A DNA stretch of 11,247 nucleotides from JOPF133 sp052144935 (GTDB lineage Bacteria > Acidobacteriota > Terriglobia > Bryobacterales > Bryobacteraceae), in NCBI GenBank assembly GCA_052144935.1, contig JBKQPR010000239.1, forward strand, positions 1-11,247, given 5' to 3'. The position numbers and the translations under genes are program-made. Shown one piece after another: positions 1 to 6,674 of this stretch; the stretch's first letter is position 1, and the number at the start of each line of letters is the position of its first letter. Under the pieces are notes generated by a model, which did no database searches, was not told the origin of the DNA, and saw only the letters and a program-made list of their open reading frames with translations.

Positions 1-137
1 ATCGTCCGGTGCTCAGACTCCGACCTTCACCGATGATAGAAAGCCTCGCCGAAACGATACTCGCCAGGGCTGCCAGATTGAAGCCCCTTCAGCCGTGAAA
101 CCGCGTTTTCACGCCGGATCCAAGTGTTACCGAGCAG

Positions 138-1277
138 ATGCGGCTGGGCGAAGAGATCCGGCGGATGGAGCGCCATCTGGCCAGCGTCGTCGAGAGCGCC
201 AGCGATATTGTCATCTCCACCGACACCGAGGGCAATATCCTCACCTGGAACAAGGCGGCTCAAAGGACTACCGGCTACTCACTCGAGGAGCTGAAAGGCC
301 GTCCGTTTTTCGACTACTGCGACCAGACCGGCGCCTCCAGCGTTCGACGATTGCTCTCCAAAGGGGCGTCCGGCGAGAGCTCCGGCCGAATCGAGTCCAA
401 CCTGAAGACCAAAGACGGGCGTTGCCGTCCCGTGTCCTGGGTTTTCTCTCGGATGACGGACGACGCGGCACGAACGGTGGGCTTCGTAGTAGTGGGCCGG
501 GACCTGACGGAACAACGTAAGTTCGAGTTGCAGATCCTGGAATCACAGAAGCTGGCGGCTCTCGGCGTGATGGCCAGGGGGATCGCCCATGAAATCCGAA
601 CGCCCTTAGCGGTTTCCTCCTCGGCCGCTCAATTCCTCACGGAGGACAATCTCACCCCGGAGTTTTGCCGGGAGTGCGCCGAGAAGGTTCACAGCGGCAT
701 CCGGAAGGCAAGTACCATCATTGAGAACCTGTTACGTTTTGCGCACCCCTCGGCGGACAAGAGCAAGACGCCGCTGGACCTCCTTCGTGTGATGAAAGAG
801 GCCCTGACTCTTGTAGATAACCAGGCCAAGGTTCAGAATATCGAAATTCGCACGCACTTCCGGCTGGAGCCCTGCCAGGTCCTCGGCGTTCCCAGCCTCC
901 TGGAACAGGTGTTCATCAATCTGTTGCTCAACGCCATAAACGCCATGCCGAACGGCGGGACGGTCGACGTCTTCGCTGAGCAGGCCGGCGGCGAAGTGCT
1001 GCTTCGCGTCACTGACACCGGAGAAGGGATCTCTCAGGGAGACCTCGACAAGATCTTCGATCCCTTCTTCACAAGGGCTCCTCTGGGAAAGGGTACAGGC
1101 CTTGGGCTATCCATCTGCCACTCCATCGTCGATCAGCACGGCGGCTCGATCAGCGTGGAGAGCCAGAGCGGAAAGGGGAGTACCTTCACGGTGAAACTGC
1201 CGTCGCTGTCCGTGACAGAGGAGGAAAGCGGTGAGCCTCGTGAACCGGGTCGTCCTCGTCGTGGACGACGACCCTGA
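138..1277 (+). CDS. PAS-domain sensor histidine kinase (NtrB-like layout)
   Basis: Autophosphorylating histidine kinase, the sensor half of a two-component system; its likely partner is the next gene. A PAS domain covers about residues 12-125 (SASDIVISTD through VVVGRDLTEQ). The dimerisation/phosphoacceptor helix has the H-box HEIRTP with His151. The ATPase domain shows the N-box NLLLNAINAM (Asn265), G1 DTGEGI (Asp293), F-box FDPFF and G2 GKGTGLGL (318-324). No membrane segment is visible in the 379 residues, so the protein as called is cytosolic. The ATG has only a weak GAG before it. The same frame stays open upstream as far as a TGA at 96-98 and again from there to base 3, so the true gene may be longer and 5'-interrupted. 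The last 15 or so residues lie over the start of the response regulator gene. The signal sensed is unknown. Confidence 0.93.
   Translation: MRLGEEIRRMERHLASVVESASDIVISTDTEGNILTWNKAAQRTTGYSLEELKGRPFFDYCDQTGASSVRRLLSKGASGESSGRIESNLKTKDGRCRPVSWVFSRMTDDAARTVGFVVVGRDLTEQRKFELQILESQKLAALGVMARGIAHEIRTPLAVSSSAAQFLTEDNLTPEFCRECAEKVHSGIRKASTIIENLLRFAHPSADKSKTPLDLLRVMKEALTLVDNQAKVQNIEIRTHFRLEPCQVLGVPSLLEQVFINLLLNAINAMPNGGTVDVFAEQAGGEVLLRVTDTGEGISQGDLDKIFDPFFTRAPLGKGTGLGLSICHSIVDQHGGSISVESQSGKGSTFTVKLPSLSVTEEESGEPREPGRPRRGRRP
1219..1224 (+). promoter_or_regulatory. Strong ribosome binding site of the response regulator
   Basis: A perfect AGGAGG lies six bases before the GTG at 1231, inside the end of the kinase gene. 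It decides in favour of the GTG start over later codons and suggests that the regulator is translated efficiently, perhaps coupled to the kinase. Confidence 0.85.
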
Positions 1278-1653
1278 CATATGCTGGGCCCTCGACCATG
1301 TGCTCGGGGGACTTGGGGCGCGGTGCATCCGGGCGCTCGACGGCCAGACTGCTCTCCAGGCAGCCCGGCTCAACCGCCTGACTCTGGCTCTGCTGGACGC
1401 CAAGTTGCCAGATATCGACGGTCTGGAGTTGGCCAGAAAGATTCGCATTGGCGATCCCGGTATTCTGGTCTTGGTAGTCTCAGGGTACTTCTACAAGGAC
1501 GATCCGGCCATTCAAGCGGCTCTGGAACAACGGCTGATCCACGGATTCATCGAAAAGCCGTTCACGCACGCGGAGGTCATTGCGACAGTGAAAAGCGCTC
1601 TTTCCTCCCAAGAGGCTGCAACAGGGGCTGCTCAGCCTCTGACGGCCTGCTGA
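1231..1653 (+). CDS. Single-domain response regulator (CheY-like receiver)
   Basis: Phosphoacceptor receiver domain of 140 residues with no output domain. The acidic pair is Asp12/Asp13 in VLVVDDDPD, the phosphorylated Asp is Asp56 in LLDAKLPDIDG, the switch Ser is Ser84 in VVSGYF, and the conserved Lys is Lys109 in EKPF. After about residue 128 only a short tail without a fold follows (AATGAAQPLTAC). It starts with GTG behind a perfect Shine-Dalgarno and overlaps the kinase gene by 47 bases, the usual arrangement of a cognate pair. With no DNA-binding or enzymatic output it must act by protein contact or as a phosphorelay step. The target is not visible here. The next gene, an mqnD homologue, begins 14 bases downstream. 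Confidence 0.92.
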   Translation: MSLVNRVVLVVDDDPDICWALDHVLGGLGARCIRALDGQTALQAARLNRLTLALLDAKLPDIDGLELARKIRIGDPGILVLVVSGYFYKDDPAIQAALEQRLIHGFIEKPFTHAEVIATVKSALSSQEAATGAAQPLTAC

Positions 1654-1667
1654 ACGTGGAATTCTTT

Positions 1668-2513
1668 ATGGAACCGTCCGCCATCAAAATCTCATGTGCA
1701 CACAGTCCCGACCCCGCTGATGCCTTCGTGTTCTACGGGCTGGCGACTATGAAGATCCGTTCCCGGCTGATCACGATTCGTCACGTGCTGGAGGATATCG
1801 AGTCGCTGGACCGCAAAGCTACAGAAAGCGCCTACGAACTCGCGGCGATTTCCTATCACGCCTATCCGTACCTGGCGGATAAATACGTGCTGATGGCCAG
1901 CGGCTCCAGGGTCAGCGACGGCTATGGGCCGCTTCTCATCGCGCCCCGCCCATTCGCCCCCGAAGAGATCAAGGGGAAGCGTATCGCCGTGCCGGGCATG
2001 CTCACCACGGAGTATCTGGCGCTGAAGCTCTTCGAGCCGGATTTCGAAGCAGTGGCGATTCCCTTCGCCCACATTATGGATGCCGTCACCGAGCACAGCG
2101 TTGACCTGGGTCTGGCCATCCACGAGGGGCAGTTGACATACGGCAAGAGAGGTTTCCACAGCGTGTTGGACCTCGGCCGGTGGTGGAGGAAGACCTACGA
2201 TCTCCCGCTCCCGCTGGGTGCAATCGCGCTCACCCGGCGCCTGTCGCCGGAAATACAGTCGGAGTGCTGCCGCCTGATGCGCGAGAGCATCCAGTACTCG
2301 CTCAACAACCAGGAAGAGGCGTTGAACTATGCCTTGCAGTTCGCCCGCGACATGGAACCCGCGCTCGCCGAGAAGTTCGTGGGCATGTCCGTCAACCATC
2401 ACACCGTCGACTGCGGTGAACTGGTGCCTCGCGCGGCGCAAAAGCTGCTCGACATGGGCTACGAAGCGGGGCTGATTCGGAATCGGGTCGCGGTGGAGTT
2501 CGTCCTTGGCTAG
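1668..2513 (+). CDS. mqnD: MqnD-type 1,4-dihydroxy-6-naphthoate synthase
   Basis: Member of the MqnA/MqnD substrate-binding-protein-like fold. MqnD converts cyclic dehypoxanthinyl futalosine to 1,4-dihydroxy-6-naphthoate in the futalosine route to menaquinone. Recognisable family stretches are SCAHSPDPADAFVFYGLA at the N-terminus, YGPLL near 86-90, GKRIAVPGMLTTEYLALK (103-120), IHEGQLTYG with His152, and the MqnD signature LGRWWRKTYDLPLPLGAI (169-186). The His in the IHE motif matches the conserved family residue thought to be catalytic. Length (281 residues) is normal. No signal peptide is seen, so it is cytosolic. The ATG at 1668 is chosen because homology starts there and upstream codons of the same frame only mirror the response regulator. 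Its Shine-Dalgarno is weak. It probably shares a transcript with the kinase/regulator pair. The family also has members annotated only as MqnA/MqnD/SBP proteins, so the exact reaction is less certain than the fold. Confidence 0.85.
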   Translation: MEPSAIKISCAHSPDPADAFVFYGLATMKIRSRLITIRHVLEDIESLDRKATESAYELAAISYHAYPYLADKYVLMASGSRVSDGYGPLLIAPRPFAPEEIKGKRIAVPGMLTTEYLALKLFEPDFEAVAIPFAHIMDAVTEHSVDLGLAIHEGQLTYGKRGFHSVLDLGRWWRKTYDLPLPLGAIALTRRLSPEIQSECCRLMRESIQYSLNNQEEALNYALQFARDMEPALAEKFVGMSVNHHTVDCGELVPRAAQKLLDMGYEAGLIRNRVAVEFVLG

Positions 2514-2642
2514 GAGAACTTGAAATCTGAGGGAACTCCTGTTACCCCACGTTGCCCTGTCAACGCGTTTAATGCTTTTGATGATGTCCCCAGAATGGGG
2601 GTTGCGGTGGACCTTCGAGCGGACCCTCAAACTGAGCCAACC

Positions 2643-2663
2643 GGTTAAAGGCTGGTTAAGGCT
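2643..2663. repeat. Short tandem repeat GGTTAA(A)GGCT x2
   Basis: Two adjacent near-identical copies, GGTTAAAGGCT and GGTTAAGGCT, lie in the gap between the mqnD-like gene and the antitoxin remnant. No function can be assigned. The rest of 2514-2684 contains only a weak CCCCA/TGGGG hairpin near 2590, without a T run. Confidence 0.6.
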
Positions 2664-2684
2664 TCTTGTGGCCGCCAGGCGATT

Positions 2685-3050
2685 TCAGCGATAGATGATC
2701 CGTTGAGGCATTAACTGCGCGGGGTCTTCCGACAGCGGAGTCTCGGCCATCGGACGATTTCCACAAGTGGAAATCGTCTTGTGGAAATCGTCCATGGTGA
2801 CGTCGAAGTCGGCGAGGACCTCTTCCATGGGTACGCCGCCGTTCTGTTCCAGCTAGGCGATGCAGGCCTGGATGCCGGCGGCTTCGCCCGACGTGAGCGG
2901 CTCGTCGTCGATGGGCGCCAGCGCCAGTTTGCGGTCGAGGGGCGACAGCATGGTCTCGAGTAAGCCGCAGAAAGCGGATAGCTGGTCGTCAGGCAGGCGG
3001 TCAAGAAAAGCAGACGCGTGCTGGCATTGATGCGCGTGATCGAGAGCCAT
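2685..3050 (-). pseudogene. Broken antitoxin-like gene (RelE/ParE-partner type)
   Basis: The - strand frame from the ATG at 3050 encodes 65 residues (HASAFLDRLPDDQLSAFCGL, LAPIDDEPLTSGEA), then hits a TAG at 2853-2855. It continues in the same frame with LEQNGGVPMEEVLADFDVT up to a TGA at 2685-2687. The pattern of LDRLP helix, IDDEP, then PxEEVLADFxxT matches small antitoxin-like proteins that precede RelE/ParE toxins in many Acidobacteriota and other bacteria. The TAG falls where those proteins usually have Trp or Tyr, so a point mutation is likely. The tail beyond DDFH is atypical and is built by a palindromic duplication at 2753-2792. No toxin gene follows downstream on the - strand and no clear ribosome binding site precedes the ATG. 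The family call rests on remembered patterns and is moderate. Confidence 0.5.
2753..2792. repeat. Perfect palindrome plus extra arm (GACGATTTCCAC)
   Basis: GACGATTTCCAC (2753-2764), two bases, its exact reverse complement (2767-2778), two bases, then a second copy of the reverse complement (2781-2792). The third copy pairs with the first over 15 bases, so two alternative hairpins are possible. It lies inside the tail of the antitoxin-like remnant and looks like a foldback duplication of the codons for DDFH. Confidence 0.9.
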
Positions 3051-3687
3051 AGCGTTCGTTCATCGCCACTTGGAGCCCAACCTGCCGCCATCGCGCTAGG
3101 TGCTCGCATTGGTGGCGCACAAATCGCTTCACCATGTCCCGGCCGGCATGATCGTCGCCTACATTGGAACCGATGTTCCCAAAGGCTGGCGGTTGTGGTC
3201 ACTGGGGACGACAAGAGCGGGGCGTACATCATGCTGCGGAAACAAAATCGGCGGCCAAACTAGAATTCTTAACCGAGCAAGCGGGCCCGGCATCGGTCGG
3301 TCAGCTCGCCGAGGCACCGACCCGGGCGACGCAACTTTCGCGAGACCAACGGCTATAGGTCCAAGAACATTTTTCGGGTCGCAGTTCCCGGCCCAAGGCG
3401 GCGTGAGGCCCCGTACACCGGGGCAAACACTGCGCGGTGAAACGCGCTTTTCCTCATAACCGGGGGGCGAACGAGATTAGCAGCGACGCAATTGCCCAAA
3501 ACCCCCGACAAGGCCAGTTGCTCGGTGAATACTTGGGAGGGCCGAAGGGAGCGAACGCACGACGGGCAGCATGTCGGCACCGCACTAATTACGATGCACG
3601 AAAAGGGCAAGAAAAGGGCAAAGTGGTTTTTCGGGGCTTATAGCGCCTAAAACCAGTTTTTCAAGTGGTTGATTCAAAAGGGAGAAA
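3051..3687. other. Gene-poor stretch, no recognisable gene
   Basis: Several frames stay open for 60-120 codons on both strands, but none gives a protein I recognise. Their composition (Arg, Pro, Ser and Cys rich) and weak starts fit chance frames in G+C-rich DNA. Near 3600-3680 there are short near-repeats such as AAAAGGGCAAG/AAAAGGGCAAA and two GTTTTTC copies with matching GTGGTT segments. These sit just beyond the 3' end of the tRNA and could form a weak terminator. No integrase is seen. Confidence 0.5.
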
Positions 3688-3765
3688 TGGTCGGGGCGAG
3701 TGGATTCGAACCACCGACCTCCTGGTCCCGAACCAGGCGCTCTAGCCAGGCTGAGCCACGCCCCG
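3688..3765 (-). tRNA. tRNA-Pro (anticodon CGG)
   Basis: Read on the - strand it folds as a full cloverleaf. The acceptor arms CGGGGCG (3765-3759) and CGCCCCG (3698-3692) pair perfectly. The D arm is GCTC...GAGC with a 10-base loop. The anticodon arm CCTGG/CCAGG encloses the loop TTCGGGA, giving anticodon CGG at 3730-3728. The variable region is AGGTC, and the T arm GGTGG/CCACT with loop TTCGAAT has one G-T pair. The discriminator is A and CCA is encoded (3690-3688). It decodes CCG, a common Pro codon in G+C-rich genomes. It stands alone, with a promoter-like -10 about 21 bases upstream. Confidence 0.97.
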
Positions 3766-3786
3766 AACGATCAACGCTGCAACTTC

Positions 3787-3795
3787 AGTATACCA
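3787..3795 (-). promoter_or_regulatory. Extended -10 promoter element of tRNA-Pro
   Basis: On the - strand TGGTATACT provides a TGn extension and a TATACT hexamer (5 of 6 to consensus), ending 21 bases before the tRNA 5' end. That leaves a leader of roughly 14 bases for RNase P removal. The -35 region is poor, which fits an extended -10 promoter. Confidence 0.5.
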
Positions 3796-3823
3796 CCGTC
3801 CAGTGCCGCAAGAGTCGAATTTA

Positions 3824-3845
3824 CCCTTCCCTCTCCCTTCCCTCT
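3824..3845. repeat. Perfect 11-bp tandem duplication CCCTTCCCTCT
   Basis: Two exact adjacent copies of CCCTTCCCTCT (3824-3834 and 3835-3845) lie upstream of the tRNA. The surrounding stretch 3796-4104 has no recognisable gene on either strand; the open frames there give no known protein. Confidence 0.85.
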
Positions 3846-4159
3846 GAAGAATCGAAGTAGAAATGGCGACTCCACCTCTCTTGGCCTGGCACTCTGGAAG
3901 AAAAGGGCGGAATTCAGGTTTGCGCGCTTCGAGATTCGATTTTCAAAGAGCAAGCCCCGCCTCGCACCCGGCTAGCCTCGCTACCTCGCTGATTGGAGTT
4001 TCACCGGTGCGAGTGGGATCGTTGTCAGCCCGCACAGCGCTGTCGTCGTGGTGTCGTTGCTTATTCGTCTATTGTTCGCCTTCCGTCATCACCTCCTACA
4101 AGTTGAGACAAATCGAAAGTTCCTTCCCGCCAGGCTGGTCCCTCGCCGGCCATCGCGCC

Positions 4160-5757
4160 TTAATTGTCGAGTTCCTCGATCACCTCCCTTAGTGATTTCC
4201 CCTTCTGCAAACCCCGCTGCATCATCTTGACCAAGCGCCGCTTCTGCAACTGGAGCAACTCCCCTGACGACAGCGCACAGCAGTACCCGGAAGCCGTCAG
4301 CGCGATAATCGTGGCTCCCGCTGAGCCGGCCTCCGGACCGGTAGCGGCGCATCTGCCGCAACTCCTCGGCATAGTCCGGCCGGCGATGCCGGCATTGCTG
4401 CTCGAACCAGTGACGCGCATTGTAGATCATGAATACGAAGACTAACCGCCCCAACACGGCTCCGTAAGTGTGCCCCGCCGGACGGTCGATATCCCAGGTC
4501 TGTGACAGCGAACGAAACCCTTGATTCTCGATTCCCCAGCGGTCCCGATGGAACCGCTGGACTTTAACTCCATGCCTTCCTGGCGCCAGGCTGGTCACAT
4601 GATCGGTCTTAGAGATGTCTTTCCCTTTTTTATCCAGGATGGCGAGCCATCCGCATGGGATGGGATTGAACCGCCGCCACCACATTCACCGCGATTTGAC
4701 GATACGCCGGCTGGTTGCCGACGAGCGTGATCGGCCGCAACGCCGTCAGACGCACTTTCTGGGTCTCCCGGCGCCCGGAGGACCGGCGCTGTTCTTCCAT
4801 CTCGGTCCCACTGCGATCCGCCTCCTCCAGTTGCCGCTGGAGGGAGCCATTCCCATCCATCTTCTCGTCCCGCACCCGGCTCACGAAGTCGATCCCATAG
4901 TCCTGTTTAAGTTCGCCAAACAGGTCCGCTCCCCAGTAGCCCCGATCCATCAGCAGAATCTTCAGCCATTCCCGGAGCGGCCCTACGGTCCGGTCGAGAC
5001 GCGCCAACAGGCGCCGCAGCATGGTGATTTCACTCTCCTGCAATCCGCCCAGGACATACCCCACGATCAGTTCGCAGCCGGCTTGCAGGTTGAGCAGGAC
5101 TAACGGTTTGTAGCCGTAGGCGCCTTCGCTGGTGCGGCGTGCTCCCTCATAGGCCTTCCCGTAAGGGATCACGATATCGTGGTCCTCCACGGCATACACG
5201 CCGCCGCGTAACCAGCGCTTCCGGCGGATGACCCGCAAGTGTTCGAGGAAACCGCTTTCCAGGTCCTCTTCGGTGAAACGGTTGAGATGGTTCAACAGCG
5301 TCTCGGTATCCACCACGGTGCGGTCCTTTGCCAGGCAGTCCCGGATTCTTTCCGCGGTGAAGCCGATCCGTTCCAGCAGGTAGGGGTCTTTCAGGAGGGG
5401 GCCGCAATGGGCCGGCGCGTCGATGCCCGCCATCTCCCACAAGCACTCCACGCCGTTGAGAAGCGAATAGCGGATTCCATGGTCCTTTTTCAGTTGGGAG
5501 GGCCGCATCCCGGTGGCGGCGTCCCACAATCCGCTGCGCAGCAGGAAGTCGAACAGGGCGTCGAAGCGTCCCCGTTCGGTGTCCCACACCTGGAACGGAC
5601 GCCCCTCCACGATCTCTTGCTCGACGCGTTTGCGATCCTTCTCCCAAACCCGCCAATCGTTAGCCGCCACCGAGGGCATGGTTGTGGAAAGACTGCCTGT
5701 CATCCCTTTTAGATTTCGCACACTGCCGGCCCAAAGTCCAGCGGAATCGAACGCCAC
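4160..5757 (-). pseudogene. IS4-type DDE transposase, broken by two frameshifts
   Basis: Transposase in three reading-frame pieces. Piece one (5757 to about 4665) carries the N-terminal domain and RNase H-like core. The first Asp is in VEDHDIVIPYGKAYEG (Asp192 or Asp194) and the second in LLMDRGYWGADLF (Asp271). Piece two (about 4680 to 4330) continues with FNPIPCGWLAILDKKGKDI and the RWGIENQGFRSL motif, whose Glu codon at 4529-4527 is the third catalytic residue. Piece three (about 4325 to 4160) gives the tail ALTASGYCCALSS, LLQLQKRRLVKMMQRG and VIEELDN. Each switch is +1 in the direction of translation. The first lies in the repetitive GTGGTGGCGGCGG run, the second near GGCTCAGCGGGAGCC. Random indels are the simplest explanation. 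The GTG start at 5757 lacks a good Shine-Dalgarno and may be coupled to the preceding gene. The exact IS family name is unsure. Confidence 0.8.
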
Positions 5758-5766
5758 GCCAAAAGT

Positions 5767-6117
5767 TTATGCGGACTGGGCCTGCAGCAACTGTTTCCAA
5801 CTCTGTTCCAAGGAGGCGGTCAGTTGCCGCCAGATTTTCAGGTTTTGCTGGAACGCATGGTAGGCAGCGCACTGCTGCTGCACTTCCGCGAGTTCTTCCT
5901 TCTTGACATAGGTCAGCTTGGAACGGCCTTGCTGGGATCGAGACACATAGTACGCCGGTCGAGGCCGCGCGGCGTTGCGGGCGCCCAAATGGCGTTCGAC
6001 CATCGAACCGGCGCGCATGGCCTGAGGCTGCAGAAGCTTAGACTCGATGGCGCGGCGCTGCCCTTGCAGGGTGCGAATTCGAGCCCGGAGTTCGGGACAG
6101 GGATCGGGATCGGCCAT
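5767..6117 (-). CDS. DUF6788-like small protein of the insertion sequence
   Basis: A 116-residue protein with an N-terminal helix (LRARIRTLQGQRRAIESKLL), a central MRAGSMVERHLG segment, AYYVSRSQQGRSKLTYVKKE, and a C-terminal helix rich in Gln and Leu (FQQNLKIWRQLTASLEQSW). The order SLVER, YYxSR, GK/RS, YVxKE, then a helix resembles small DUF6788-type proteins often found beside transposase genes. The Cys-containing segment common in those proteins (CGKPxC) is here ARNAARPRP, so a possible zinc site is missing. Its role is unknown; it may be an accessory or DNA-binding factor. The ATG at 6117 directly abuts a strong hairpin, leaving no room for a normal ribosome binding site. The stop lies 9 bases before the transposase start. 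Confidence 0.7.
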   Translation of the reverse strand: MADPDPCPELRARIRTLQGQRRAIESKLLQPQAMRAGSMVERHLGARNAARPRPAYYVSRSQQGRSKLTYVKKEELAEVQQQCAAYHAFQQNLKIWRQLTASLEQSWKQLLQAQSA

Positions 6118-6148
6118 GTATCAGTTTTATGAAAGAAATAACTGATAC
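6118..6148 (-). promoter_or_regulatory. Hairpin directly upstream of the first IS gene
   Basis: On the - strand GTATCAGTT, a 13-base loop, then AACTGATAC, immediately followed by the ATG at 6117. The 9-bp arms are perfect. In the mRNA this would tuck the start region against a stem. As DNA it could be an operator or a transposase-binding site. The position is seen; the function is inferred. Confidence 0.6.
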
Positions 6149-6285
6149 AAAACGGGGATCCGGGCACTTTTCCAAAGAAGTATTTAATCGGGGCTAGTTA
6201 ACTTGTCCCACGTCAACTACTTAGCGAACTTTCGCTCGTTCAGAACTGTGGTGTCGTGCGCTGCGCTGCGCCCGCTGGAGGGGCC

Positions 6286-6580
6286 CCTCGGCCTCCCGCG
6301 GCTGCTGGTGGGCTGCTCCCGGCGTGCGCCAGGCGGCGGGCATGACGAATGCCGGCGCGGGGGGCGCATGGCGAATCGCGGCGGTGCCACTGCCGGGCCG
6401 CCAGGCCGATCCAGTCCTCCCGATTCAGCCCGGCGCGCTGCCCACTGCCCGGCGGGTTTGCGACAGCGGCCGAAAGCGTCCGTCGGTAACCGAAGGCTTG
6501 GTGCGCAGCCGCAAACTGGTGGCCGGCTTCTCGGTCTCCCGCTGCTGAGGGCGCGCCGATCCCGACGTGCGCCGCGCGGG
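6286..6580 (+). repeat. G+C-rich dispersed repeat, locus 1 (modules C-A-B-C)
   Basis: Module C at 6286-6375 (TCGGCCTCCCGCGGCTGCTG, GTGCGCCAGGCGGCGGGCAT, GGCGCATGGCGAATCGC) runs into module A at 6381-6435 (GCCACTGCCGGGCCGCCAGG, CCGATCCAGTC) and a degenerate B near 6457-6478 (GCGACAGCGGCCGA). A second C follows at about 6511-6580 (CTGGTGGCCGGCTTCTCGGT, CCGATCCCGACGTGCGCCGC). The two C cores are 243 bases apart. The same modules recur at about 8219, 9571 and 10650. Translations of this stretch are shifted between copies by indels, so it is not treated as coding. The remaining DNA between here and the IS end (6210-6285) shows nothing else. Confidence 0.85.
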
Positions 6581-6637
6581 CGCCCCGCCGCGCCGGCACG
6601 GTGCTGATGGCGTTCCGGCGGACCATTCTGGTTTACA

Positions 6638-6652
6638 AACGCGGCCCGCGTT
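6638..6652 (-). terminator. Possible weak terminator hairpin after the FHA-transglycosylase gene
   Basis: AACGCG, three bases, CGCGTT form a 6-bp stem 22 bases beyond the stop codon of the transglycosylase gene, followed on the - strand by TTTGT only. With no real T run this may be just a hairpin that helps stop or protect the transcript. Confidence 0.3.
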
Positions 6653-6674
6653 CCCCAAACGCCCGCGCCGGCGA

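Larger units (their letters stand above)
4105..6209 (-). mobile_element. Two-gene insertion sequence (IS4-type DDE, DUF6788 partner), decayed
   Basis: The element consists of a small DUF6788-like gene followed 9 bases later by a DDE transposase, both on the - strand. Ends are tentative. GAGACAAAT at 4105-4113 matches the inverse of ACTTGTCCC at 6201-6209 in 7 of 9 positions (GRGACAART), and both lie at reasonable distances from the coding ends. I see no convincing target-site duplication beside them. Because the transposase carries two frameshifts, the copy is probably inactive on its own. A length of about 2.1 kb is plausible for the group. Confidence 0.45.

Noticed and set aside
1281..1667. 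Longer start for the mqnD-like gene inside the response regulator
   Set aside because: The first 129 codons are an out-of-frame reading of the receiver gene; family homology begins at the ATG at 1668.
1692..2630. A 312-codon - strand open frame opposite the mqnD-like gene
   Set aside because: No family resemblance, and it mirrors a gene with clear MqnD motifs; chance frame in G+C-rich DNA.
3437..3643. Possible small protein genes in 3051-3660 on both strands
   Set aside because: No recognisable motif, poor starts and overlapping competing frames; not supportable as genes.
3669..3860. Small + strand protein reading MVGASGFEPPTSWSRTRR, and the overlapping frame MDSNHRPPGPEPGALARLS
   Set aside because: These are the well-known false translations of the antisense strand of a tRNA gene; the tRNA-Pro on the - strand explains the sequence.
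6223..6236. AGCGAA-CT-TTCGCT hairpin beside the IS end
   Set aside because: Six-bp stem with a two-base loop and no T run; too short to call a terminator or a site.
6203..6607. Arg/Gly/Pro-rich small proteins on both strands in the repeat loci (also near 8141-8389, 8195-8563, 10551-10787, 10834-11119)
   Set aside because: Different repeat copies are shifted relative to each other by indels, so no frame is conserved; treated as non-coding repeats.
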